Shown here: positions 16,194 to 23,619 of the stretch, one piece after another
Numbering within the stretch: position 1 is the stretch's first letter
How the letters are laid out: every line of letters begins with the position of its first letter
Source of the DNA: Bacillota bacterium
GTDB lineage: Bacteria > Bacillota > Clostridia > Oscillospirales > Ruminococcaceae
NCBI GenBank assembly: GCA_023391005.1
Contig: JAEWBS010000144.1
Coordinates: 1 to 35,334, forward strand
DNA: 35,334 nt
Reading direction: 5' to 3'
Translations under genes and position numbers: made by a program
Notes under the pieces: model-generated
Database searches by the model: none
What the model was told of the DNA's origin: nothing
What the model saw: only the letters and a program-made list of their open reading frames with translations

Positions 16194-16841
16194 ATGTCTC
16201 ATTCGCTGCATAGAAGAGGAAATCCGGAGGACCTTAGGCACGACTATATCCTATTGGTCACGGCCGCATCAGGAATCAACAACGAAGGGAGTAAAGAGAA
16301 GCTGCTTAAAGTTTTGGATCTGGTATGGGAGATCGGCCCCATTAATACCGGGTCGAACGAGACCGGCACCATTTTGTCAGGCGTCAGCGTAGAGGAAATC
16401 AAGGCCGGATTTACCAAAGTACCCAGGGTGCGCTGTTGTTTTGACAATGAGGAGAAGATGCAAGAGATCCTGCGGCGGCTGATCGAGATGGATTTGGGGA
16501 TTTCAGTTACGGTATCCGGTCCCCGGGAAACGGTTGAAAAGATGTGCCGGGAACTTGGGATTCAGCCGCATTCGGTGAACTTTTCTTTGGATATCTGGGG
16601 GAAAAAGGAAAAACTGCCGCCGGAAGAGATCATGGAATTTGTGACGATGTGCGGCCATGGATTGATTTCCAAAATGCTGGTCATTGACACCATCGAACGA
16701 GTCAAAAACGGCACGACAACACCGGAGCAGGGCGCCATCCGGATGGGCAGCCCATGTGTATGCGGGCTGTTTAATCCGACCCGAGCGGTCAAATCTCTGC
16801 AAAAATACGTTTCTACACAGAAGGATAGCATTTACAATTAA
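16194..16841 (+). CDS. Unrecognised Cys-motif protein, partner of the Fe-S protein, copy 1
   Basis: 215 residues, soluble, no known domain that I recognise. It opens with MSHSLHRRG and has evenly spaced conserved Cys/His positions: C81-C82 (VRCCFD), C118 (MC), C153 with H155 (TMCGHG), C188 and C190 (PCVCGLFN). Its paralogue at 20887-21522 has the same residues at the same numbers. By hand count the two agree at 116 of 205 gap-free positions (57%). The pairing with a ferredoxin-type protein and the cysteine pattern suggest a metal or Fe-S site, possibly the substrate-binding subunit. The ribosome binding site AAAGGAGG lies 8 nt upstream; the gene follows its partner after 18 bp. Confidence 0.78.
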   Translation: MSHSLHRRGNPEDLRHDYILLVTAASGINNEGSKEKLLKVLDLVWEIGPINTGSNETGTILSGVSVEEIKAGFTKVPRVRCCFDNEEKMQEILRRLIEMDLGISVTVSGPRETVEKMCRELGIQPHSVNFSLDIWGKKEKLPPEEIMEFVTMCGHGLISKMLVIDTIERVKNGTTTPEQGAIRMGSPCVCGLFNPTRAVKSLQKYVSTQKDSIYN

Positions 16842-16858
16842 GCGAGGAGGCCAAAAGA

Positions 16859-17359
16859 ATGAAGCTGAGCAGCAAGCATGGAAACCTGGCTCTGGGCGGT
16901 GCATCGATTGCGGTTGGAATTGTAATTTTAATTTTAACAAGAATGCAGGGTCTGAAATTTTTGAAAAACGAGATGCCGGGTGCCGGAATGCTTCCAATCT
17001 TGTGTGCAATTGCCGTGTCGGTTTGCGGAGGTCTGCTGATTTTGGAGATTTTGGGGGCCGAACAAAGGGCACGGCGCGAGGGAGCCGGAAATCCGGAACT
17101 CGAAGAGAACATATTAAATGTCAACGAACTGCGGAATTTGCTGATTTTCATGGTCTTAGGCGTACTAATTTTGGTTTTAGCCGACTACATCGGTTTGCTG
17201 ACCTGCCTGTGTCTGAGCGTCGTTGCCTACATCAAAATTGAAGGGAAGGATCCGTGGTGGAAGGCCCTTGCAATTGGAGTCGGTGTGACCATATTCCTCT
17301 ATCTGGTATTCGCTGTCTTCCTGCGCGTACCGCTTCCAAAAGGGCCGTTCGGATTTTGA
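16859..17359 (+). CDS. tctB: Tripartite tricarboxylate transporter small membrane subunit TctB
   Basis: 166 residues, four predicted membrane helices (about 11-30, 44-64, 94-125, 133-160), the size and topology of TctB subunits of the tripartite tricarboxylate transporter family. It lies in the standard order TctB-TctA-TctC with an AGGAGG ribosome binding site. With TctA and the binding protein it would import an organic acid driven by an ion gradient. Family assignment rests mainly on topology, length and neighbours. Confidence 0.85.
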   Translation: MKLSSKHGNLALGGASIAVGIVILILTRMQGLKFLKNEMPGAGMLPILCAIAVSVCGGLLILEILGAEQRARREGAGNPELEENILNVNELRNLLIFMVLGVLILVLADYIGLLTCLCLSVVAYIKIEGKDPWWKALAIGVGVTIFLYLVFAVFLRVPLPKGPFGF

Positions 17360-17377
17360 GAAAGGAGAACAAAAACA

Positions 17378-18901
17378 ATGGACTTGTTCGCAAATCTGGC
17401 ACACGGATTTTCTATTCTGTCGGACCCTTATGTGCTGCTGTACTCCTTTATTGGCGTGGTGGCAGGCGTGATTATCGGCGCGTTGCCCGGGCTTGGGCCC
17501 TCGGTGGGTATTGCTGTATTGCTGCCCATGTGTTATGGGCTGAGCGCGACCAGCGCGCTTTGCATGCTGTGCGGAATCTATTACGGCGCCATGTACGGCG
17601 GCTCCATCACGGCCATTTTAATTAATACGCCCGGCGATTCGGCCGCCGTTATGACCACCATGGACGGATATCCGCTGGCCAGAAAAGGAGAGGCGGGAAA
17701 AGCGCTGGGAATGGCCTGCTTTGCCTCTGTCATTGGGGGCACCATATCGGTGGTGTTGTTTATGATGCTGGCGCCCGTGATCTCATCCTACGCGCTGTCT
17801 TTCGGTTCTTCCGAGTATTTTGCGCTGATGATTCTGGGCCTGACCTCCATCGCCGGCATGACCGGTAAATCCCCTGCCAAAGGATTCTTGGCGGTGTTTT
17901 TGGGGCTATTTATCTCTGGAATCGGAATTGATCTGGTATACGGAACCCAGAAATTTGTATTTGGCAATGTGCATTTATATTCCGGAATCGACTTTGTTCC
18001 GGTAGCTATGGGGTTATTCGGAATCGCGGAGATCATCAGTGAAAAGACGGACAACAACATCCGGATGGACAAAGAGAGCCTGCGCTTCAAGCGGCTGCTC
18101 CCAAACCGGAAGGAGTGGGGTATCTGTCTGCCCCATATTGGCCGGGGAACCATTCTTGGATTTCTGGTGGGGATGCTGCCGGGAGCCGGAGCCACGATCG
18201 CTGCGTTTCTTTCCTATGGGATGGCGAAAAATGTTTCCAAGCGAGGCGACCAGTTTGGCACGGGCGTACTCGAAGGGGTTGCCGCCCCCGAGTCCGCAAA
18301 CAATGCCGCGTCGATGGGCGCTATGGTTCCCATGCTGACCTTGGGAGTTCCGGGCAGCGGGGCCACCGCTATTATGATGGGCGCGCTGATGATGCTGGGG
18401 GTAACCCCCGGGCCTTCGTTTTTCACGAAAAACGTGGATGTTGCGTGGGGACTGGTGGCTTCCATGTATTTGGGCAATGTGCTTCTGGTCATTCTGGGCA
18501 TATGCGGCGTGTCGCTGTTTGTCAAGGTTTTGAACGTAAAAAACACGACCTTGAATGCGCTGATCTTCGCCTTTATTCTCATCGGGGCCTATGCGCTGGA
18601 AAACTCTATGTTTACGGTGGGCCTGACCCTGTTTTTCGGCTTGCTGGGGTATATTTTCAAAAAATTAAATGTGCCTGCGGCACCCATGGTACTTGGTATT
18701 GTGCTGGGATACCTGACCGAGTCTAATTTGCGTCAGGCGCTGATTATTGACAATGGAAATATTTTTGCTGTGATTTCGCACCCCATTTCTTCTGTGATTT
18801 TGATCCTCGCACTGTTTCTAGCATTTGGAACCCCTTTAAGAAAGCTGATTCAAAGATTCCGGAGTAAAAAGCGGTCTGGTTTTGGCGTAAAAGCGCCGTA
18901 A
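17378..18901 (+). CDS. tctA: Tripartite tricarboxylate transporter large membrane subunit TctA
   Basis: 507 residues, about twelve membrane helices. It shows the duplicated Gly/Pro signatures of TctA: GALPGLGPSVGIAVLLP near residues 37-55 and GMLPGAGATIAAFLSYG near 265-282, plus GSITAILINTPGDSAA and SNNAASMGAMVPMLTLGVPGS. Normal family length. It is the transport channel for the ligand delivered by the TctC lipoprotein encoded next. GAAAGGAGA ribosome binding site; 18 bp after tctB. Confidence 0.95.
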   Translation: MDLFANLAHGFSILSDPYVLLYSFIGVVAGVIIGALPGLGPSVGIAVLLPMCYGLSATSALCMLCGIYYGAMYGGSITAILINTPGDSAAVMTTMDGYPLARKGEAGKALGMACFASVIGGTISVVLFMMLAPVISSYALSFGSSEYFALMILGLTSIAGMTGKSPAKGFLAVFLGLFISGIGIDLVYGTQKFVFGNVHLYSGIDFVPVAMGLFGIAEIISEKTDNNIRMDKESLRFKRLLPNRKEWGICLPHIGRGTILGFLVGMLPGAGATIAAFLSYGMAKNVSKRGDQFGTGVLEGVAAPESANNAASMGAMVPMLTLGVPGSGATAIMMGALMMLGVTPGPSFFTKNVDVAWGLVASMYLGNVLLVILGICGVSLFVKVLNVKNTTLNALIFAFILIGAYALENSMFTVGLTLFFGLLGYIFKKLNVPAAPMVLGIVLGYLTESNLRQALIIDNGNIFAVISHPISSVILILALFLAFGTPLRKLIQRFRSKKRSGFGVKAP

Positions 18902-18958
18902 GTATACTGGAGCAGTGAACGGTTGGTTCGATCATAAATTATGAGGAGGAAAATAAGT

Positions 18959-20005
18959 ATGAAACGGATTCTAAGCGTGATTTTGGCATCATTCATGGTA
19001 CTTGCCCTGGTTGCCTGCGGTGGAAACAGCAGCACCTCAAAGCCCGATGCCAATGTCTCGGCCGGCGGATCAGGCAGCGCGGACAACGCAACCGCATCCG
19101 GACAAACCGGATGGGTACCTACCCAAACCATTGAAATGGTGATTCCTTTCTCCGCGGGCGGCGGCTCCGATATCTTCGCACGCAAAATTGTGGAAATTAT
19201 CGAAACCAAGAAGCTATGTCCCGTCAACATTATCCCAAACAATAAGCCGGGCGGATCCGGCGTGGTCGGTTACACTTATTTGAATTCCAAGGGAGACAGC
19301 CCCTACTACATCGCCACTACCAGCTCCAGCTTTTATTCTCAGCCCCTGTCCAACAACTCTCCCCTGAGCTGTTATGACGACTTTTCTTTTGTTTCCCACC
19401 TATGTAAGGACCCCACGCTGATAGCGGCCAATCCCGCCCGAGGGTTCAAGAATTTGCAGAATATGATTGACTTTGCAAAGGCCAACCCCGGTGTACTGAA
19501 GTACGGCGGCACCGGCAATGTTTCTGACGATGCAATCTTGATGCATATGCTCAACGAACTCAGCGGAATTAAGCTGGTCTATGTTCCCTATGACTCCGGA
19601 GCCGAAGTTCTGGCCGCGATCTTGGGCGGACACATTGATCTGTGCGGTATGTCTCCCTCTGAGGCCGGCGAGCATCTGATATCCGGCTCATTGGTTTCCC
19701 TAGCTGTTTCCGCAGACCACCGGCTGGATATTATTCCCGACGTTCCCACCTTTAAGGAAGAAGGCGTTGATATCAGCCACCAGCAGAGCCGCGGCGTGGT
19801 GATGACGTCCGGTGTGCCACAGGAAGCGGTGTATTACTTCTCCGATTTGATGCGCCAGGTTACCGAAACCGAGGAATGGCAGCGCTTCCTCAATGACAAC
19901 GTGATGGTGGCGTCCTATATGCCCACAGAGGAATATACGGAATTCAACAAGGAGCTGGCAGACAACTATAAGGAGTTTCTTGCCATTATTTTGGCCGGGC
20001 AATAA
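18959..20005 (+). CDS. tctC: TctC-type solute-binding lipoprotein
   Basis: 348 residues from the ATG at 18959, chosen because AGGAGG lies 8 nt upstream; an ATG at 18941 precedes that site. A lipoprotein signal peptide ends LALVAC, giving lipidated Cys20, followed by a Ser/Gly/Ala linker. The mature domain is a TctC (Bug) binding protein: IEMVIPFSAGGGSDIFARKIVEI, NKPGGSGVVGYTYL, KYGGTGNVSDDAILMHML, VDISHQQSRGVVMTSGVP. It is anchored outside the membrane and delivers a carboxylate to TctA/TctB. Family members bind citrate, other di- and tricarboxylates or aromatic acids; the ligand here is unknown. Confidence 0.94.
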   Translation: MKRILSVILASFMVLALVACGGNSSTSKPDANVSAGGSGSADNATASGQTGWVPTQTIEMVIPFSAGGGSDIFARKIVEIIETKKLCPVNIIPNNKPGGSGVVGYTYLNSKGDSPYYIATTSSSFYSQPLSNNSPLSCYDDFSFVSHLCKDPTLIAANPARGFKNLQNMIDFAKANPGVLKYGGTGNVSDDAILMHMLNELSGIKLVYVPYDSGAEVLAAILGGHIDLCGMSPSEAGEHLISGSLVSLAVSADHRLDIIPDVPTFKEEGVDISHQQSRGVVMTSGVPQEAVYYFSDLMRQVTETEEWQRFLNDNVMVASYMPTEEYTEFNKELADNYKEFLAIILAGQ

Positions 20006-20068
20006 GCGGCGCGCGGCCGCCGGAGGCGCCGGTAAAACAGCGGATTGTTCTCTATAGAAAGACAAGCG

Positions 20069-20103
20069 TACCCGGTAACCGAGGCGTCACCGGTTGCCGG
20101 GTA
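20069..20103 (+). promoter_or_regulatory. Intra-operon hairpin between tctC and the second Fe-S pair
   Basis: TACCCGGTAACCG pairs with CGGTTGCCGGGTA (one G-U pair) around a 9-nt loop. It is followed only by a weak CGCCTTTTAT tract, so it may be a partial terminator or an mRNA-stabilising structure that sets the high level of the binding protein. Confidence 0.5.
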
Positions 20104-20151
20104 TTGCTGTCGCCTTTTATCAAAATAAAATACAGAAAGGGGGATTTTTTT

Positions 20152-20883
20152 ATGGTGGTAAACCAAGAATTGTGCATCGGCTGCGGACGCTGTGTCCCGT
20201 ATTGTCCTGTGCGCGCCATTTCAATCGTCCATAAAAAAGCGGTGATCGATCAGGAGGCCTGTGTTGAATGCGGGACTTGTGGAAGGAAAAATAACATTGT
20301 AAAATGTCCTACAAACGCGTTGTATGAGCGGGAAGATGTGACCAGACAGCCTCGCTCGATTCGCAAATTTTTCAGTGATCCGATGGCGACCCATGTGGAA
20401 ACCAAGGTGCCTGGGCGGGGTACGGAGGAGGTTAAGACCAACGATGTTACGGGGCGCGTGGACAAACAGCATTATGGAATTGCCATTGAAATGGGGCGGC
20501 CCAGCGTGTCAACCAGTTATCGGGATGTAGAGAAAATGACTATGGCACTGGCCAAACACCATGTTGTCCATGAGCCGTGCAATCCAATCAAATACTTATT
20601 CGAGGACGAAAGCAAGGGTACGCTGACCGAAGATGCTCTGGCCCAGCGGGTCATTTCCACCATCATCGAGTTTGATGTGGAAAAGAGTCGGCTGGAAGAT
20701 GTGCTCAAGACCATTTTGGAAACTGGAGAAACTTTGGACACCGTGTTTTCCCTGGATTTGATCGCGCGGTTTGAAGAGCCGGATCGTATGCCGGAAATTC
20801 CGGTACTCGCCAAGCTTGGACTGGAACCACGCCCGAACAACAAGATTAATTTGGGCCTTGGCAGGCCGCTGAAGGAGGACTGA
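20152..20883 (+). CDS. 2x[4Fe-4S] protein with conserved unassigned C-terminal domain, copy 2
   Basis: 243 residues from the ATG at 20152, which follows AAAGGGGG; the frame is open further upstream but without a good start. Ferredoxin motifs are C8-x2-C11-x2-C14-x3-C18-P and C37-x2-C40-x2-C43-x8-C52-P. The FFSDP segment and VPGRGTEEVKTNDVTGR block of copy 1 are retained without change, as are EMGRP/ELGRP, DTVFSLD and the GLGRP end. By eye about half the residues match copy 1. It is followed after 3 bp by the second copy of the partner gene. Retention of all eight cysteines argues that both copies work, perhaps on different substrates. Confidence 0.8.
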   Translation: MVVNQELCIGCGRCVPYCPVRAISIVHKKAVIDQEACVECGTCGRKNNIVKCPTNALYEREDVTRQPRSIRKFFSDPMATHVETKVPGRGTEEVKTNDVTGRVDKQHYGIAIEMGRPSVSTSYRDVEKMTMALAKHHVVHEPCNPIKYLFEDESKGTLTEDALAQRVISTIIEFDVEKSRLEDVLKTILETGETLDTVFSLDLIARFEEPDRMPEIPVLAKLGLEPRPNNKINLGLGRPLKED

Positions 20884-20886
20884 GGG

Positions 20887-21522
20887 ATGTCTCATTCACT
20901 GCACAGAAGGGGGAGCGCCTGCTCTCTGAAGGATGATTTTGTCATTCTGGTGACGCCTGCGGTTGGAATCAACCACGAGGGGTCCGGATCAAAGCTTTGG
21001 AAGGTGCTGGACATCGTGACCGAAGTCGGGCCCAATAACATCGGCTCTTACGAGACGGGTACGATTTACAGCGGAGTTACCATAGAAGAAATTCGAAACA
21101 GCATGCCGGAGACGCCCCGGGTACGCTGCTGTTTTGACAGCAAGGATAAGATGTTTGAAGTACTCCGCCAAATTAAGGCGTTGGATCTCGGCCTCTCCAT
21201 TACGGTAAGCGGACTTAACGAGGAGATTCTGGACATGTGCGGGCAGTTGGACATTCATCCTCATTCGGTTAACTACTCGTTGGGGATTCACGGGGCGACG
21301 GAAAAGCTTCCTCCACAAGAGCTGCTGGAAATTATTACGATGTGCGGACACGGCATGATTTCCCGCGATCTGGTCGCCAAAGCGGTAAAAGAGGTTCAAA
21401 GCGGCCGCAAGACGCCCCATGAGGCGGCGGTTATGGTGGCCCAGCCGTGCGTCTGCGGAATATTTAACGTCACACGCGCCGAAAAATTGCTCAAGAAGTA
21501 TTTGCCCAAAAAAGAAGCGTAA
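20887..21522 (+). CDS. Unrecognised Cys-motif protein, partner of the Fe-S protein, copy 2
   Basis: 211 residues. It opens with MSHSLHRRG like copy 1 and keeps C81, C82, C118, C153, H155, C188 and C190 at the same positions (VRCCFD, DMCGQL, TMCGHGMIS, PCVCGIFNVTRA). Differences are spread evenly and are mostly conservative, which looks like old paralogy rather than recent duplication. It is tightly coupled to the preceding Fe-S gene (3-bp gap, ribosome binding site AAGGAGGA within that gene end). The function is not known to me; see copy 1. Confidence 0.78.
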   Translation: MSHSLHRRGSACSLKDDFVILVTPAVGINHEGSGSKLWKVLDIVTEVGPNNIGSYETGTIYSGVTIEEIRNSMPETPRVRCCFDSKDKMFEVLRQIKALDLGLSITVSGLNEEILDMCGQLDIHPHSVNYSLGIHGATEKLPPQELLEIITMCGHGMISRDLVAKAVKEVQSGRKTPHEAAVMVAQPCVCGIFNVTRAEKLLKKYLPKKEA

Positions 21523-21574
21523 TAAATCCGCCGGGCAACGCATGTTGGCTTAGGATAAAGGGAGGTGCCGTCTT

Positions 21575-22618
21575 ATGGTCGTATCGGCGCAGCAGCTGCG
21601 AAGGTGCGTGCAAGCAATTTTAGAAGGAACCGGAGAGGACGCGGATCAGGCGCGAACGGCGGCGGACTTTATAGTCCGCTGCGACGCCAGAGGAATCTCC
21701 ACCCATGGCTCTCACATGCTCAACCTGATTTATGCCCGCCGAAAGGTTGGACAGCTCCGCTTTCCCACCCGGGTTGAGACGCTAAGAGACGATGGTGCCA
21801 CCGCTCTGCTGGATGGGAATGACGGGCTGGGGCAGGTGGGCGCTGCGCATGCCATGAGGCTTGCTGTGAAAAAGGCCCGGCAGTATGGCGTTGGAACGGT
21901 GCTTCTGCGCAACACCAACAACGTGGGGGCCCTTGGCCCTTATGTGGAGCTGGCGGCGGCCGAGGGGATGGTGGCGTTGCTTTTTTGCAATGCTTCCCCA
22001 GCTATGGCACCGTGGGGAGGAATGGAGCAGTTTTTCGGTACGCAGCCCTTTGCCATTGGTATTTACACGGGGGAAGAGACTATTTTTGCCGCAGACATGG
22101 CTACATCTCAGGTTGCGCGAGGAAAAATTCGAAAATCCCAGCGAGAGGGACGAAGCATTCCGGAAAATTGGGCGCTGGATCAAAGCGGAAACCCTACCAC
22201 CGATCCCGCCGAGGCCATCAAAGGAATTTTGTTGCCCATGGGTGGGCCAAAGGGTTCTGCCATTGCCATGGCCATCGACATGGTGGCGGGACTGCTTGCC
22301 GGCTCCAAATACGCGCCTGACGTACGGGCCATCCATTACCCCGAAGGGGCGGCCGGCGTGGGCTGCGGGATGATCGTGGTGGACATCGCACGCTTCATGG
22401 ACCCTGCAGAATATACGAAGCGGATGTCCGCCTATCTTAAACAAATCCGAACCATGCGCCGGGCCAGCGGGTTTGATGAGATTCTATTGCCCGGCGAGTC
22501 AAAGCAGCGCCGAGAGCGCCTCGCCATCCGAGATGGGATAGAAATTCCCGAAGAAGAGGCGGCCGGAATCAACCTTGCTCTGACCGAGTTGGGGTTGACG
22601 CTGAGGCTGGAGGGATAA
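21575..22618 (+). CDS. Ldh2-family (malate/L-lactate/ureidoglycolate-type) dehydrogenase
   Basis: 347 residues, normal length for the family that includes malate, sulfolactate, ureidoglycolate and 2,3-diketogulonate dehydrogenases and uses NAD(P) with a non-Rossmann fold. Seen: RCDARGISTHGSHML with the conserved His44, GLGQVGAAHAM, ADMATSQVARGKI, and GGPKGSAIAMAIDM. The active-site loop usually written S-N-H-F-G reads T-N-N-V-G here (Asn116 in place of His). It probably oxidises a 2-hydroxyacid to the 2-oxoacid. Last gene of the nine-gene operon, preceded by GGGAGG; a terminator follows. Confidence 0.9.
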   Translation: MVVSAQQLRRCVQAILEGTGEDADQARTAADFIVRCDARGISTHGSHMLNLIYARRKVGQLRFPTRVETLRDDGATALLDGNDGLGQVGAAHAMRLAVKKARQYGVGTVLLRNTNNVGALGPYVELAAAEGMVALLFCNASPAMAPWGGMEQFFGTQPFAIGIYTGEETIFAADMATSQVARGKIRKSQREGRSIPENWALDQSGNPTTDPAEAIKGILLPMGGPKGSAIAMAIDMVAGLLAGSKYAPDVRAIHYPEGAAGVGCGMIVVDIARFMDPAEYTKRMSAYLKQIRTMRRASGFDEILLPGESKQRRERLAIRDGIEIPEEEAAGINLALTELGLTLRLEG

Positions 22619-22625
22619 TTGATTT

Positions 22626-22675
22626 GGTCTTCAAATTTCAAACAATCTGATTGGACTGAATAAAATTTGAAGACC
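22626..22675 (+). terminator. Terminator of the nine-gene operon
   Basis: GGTCTTCAAATTT pairs exactly with AAATTTGAAGACC across a 24-nt loop and is followed by TCTTCTTT. It lies 8 bp beyond the Ldh2-family stop codon. Confidence 0.75.
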
Positions 22676-22713
22676 TCTTCTTTACCCTAAACATCACTTT
22701 CTTGCACAAAAAA

Positions 22714-22756
22714 GCAGAAAAGGCTGTTTTACCTGATAAATCACAGCCTTTTCTGC
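22714..22756 (-). terminator. Terminator of the FAH-SDR operon
   Basis: GCAGAAAAGGCTGT and ACAGCCTTTTCTGC form a 14-bp stem with a 15-nt loop. On the minus strand it is followed by TTTTTTGTGC. It faces the plus-strand terminator, so the two operons converge here. Confidence 0.85.
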
Positions 22757-22790
22757 CTATATAGAGAAGCTCGGTATAAAAGAAATCTGA

Positions 22791-23585
22791 TTAATAAGCT
22801 CTTGTCATGCCGCCATCCAAGAGGATGGTTTGGCCGGAAATGTAGGTGTTTGCTTCACTGCAAAGAAAGGCGGCCATACGTCCGTATTCTTCAACCGTTC
22901 CATAGCGTCCCATTGGGAAGCTCTTTAAATCTTCCTTTTCATAATCCGCAACAGAGATACCGGCTTTTTCGGCGCGCATGGTGTTGAGACTGGTGATTCT
23001 TGCGGTGCCAATACGCCCCGGCCCGATCACATTGATCAGTATATTATCCTTACCCAGCTCTGAAGAGAGGGTTTTACTCATTCCTACTACACCCATACGC
23101 ATGGTATTTGAAAGAATCAGGTTGTCAAGGCAGTCCTTGACGGCGGAAGATGTGGAGTTTACAATTCTGCCCCCACCAAGACGTCTCATGGAAGGCAAGC
23201 AAGCGCGAATGGTGCGAACATAAGAGAGCAGGCACATCTGGAAAGCGTTTTCCCAATCCGGGTCGGCAAACGCGTCGAAGGGGCCGGGCTTAGGCCCGGG
23301 GCACATATTAACCAACGCAAAGATATCGCCGAGCTTCTCAACCGTGTGATCGACTAATTTTTGAATATCTTCGGCGGAGGTCACATTACAAAGAAAAGCT
23401 TCGGGGCGATTTCCGGTCTCCTTTTCAATGTCTGCCTGAGCGGCGTACAGATCATTCTTAAATGCCTCGGAGGTGCAAATCATCACCTTGGCACCCTCTC
23501 TTGCCATCTCGGTGGCAATGCCTTTTCCAAGACCCGCGGCGGAAGCCATACAGAGAACGACCTTGCCTTTCAAACCAAAATCCAT
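22791..23585 (-). CDS. SDR-family protein with altered catalytic residues
   Basis: 264 residues with the SDR Rossmann fold. The cofactor loop is ASAAGLGKG (14-22) rather than TGxxxGIG. The usual NNAG is VNMCPGPKPG, and the end INVIGPGRIGTARI...ISGQTILLDGG is typical. At the active site the Tyr-x3-Lys pair is replaced: SNTMR (159-163) puts Ser and Arg at those positions. This matches the atypical subgroup called BKR_3 (cd05344), described as lacking perfect cofactor and catalytic motifs. It may not be a normal dehydrogenase. Second gene of a two-gene operon with the FAH-family enzyme, 34 bp after it. Confidence 0.88.
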   Translation of the reverse strand: MDFGLKGKVVLCMASAAGLGKGIATEMAREGAKVMICTSEAFKNDLYAAQADIEKETGNRPEAFLCNVTSAEDIQKLVDHTVEKLGDIFALVNMCPGPKPGPFDAFADPDWENAFQMCLLSYVRTIRACLPSMRRLGGGRIVNSTSSAVKDCLDNLILSNTMRMGVVGMSKTLSSELGKDNILINVIGPGRIGTARITSLNTMRAEKAGISVADYEKEDLKSFPMGRYGTVEEYGRMAAFLCSEANTYISGQTILLDGGMTRAY

Positions 23586-23619
23586 TTTGAATCACCTTCC
23601 AATCTTATTTATTATCTAA

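Noticed and set aside
14509..22618. Sulfolactate or nicotinate-type degradation cluster
   Set aside because: A TTT transporter with an Ldh2-type enzyme recalls sulfolactate pathways, and a 301-residue hydroxyacid dehydrogenase recalls nicotinate fermentation, but no SuyAB, dehydratase, mutase or isomerase genes of those routes are present.
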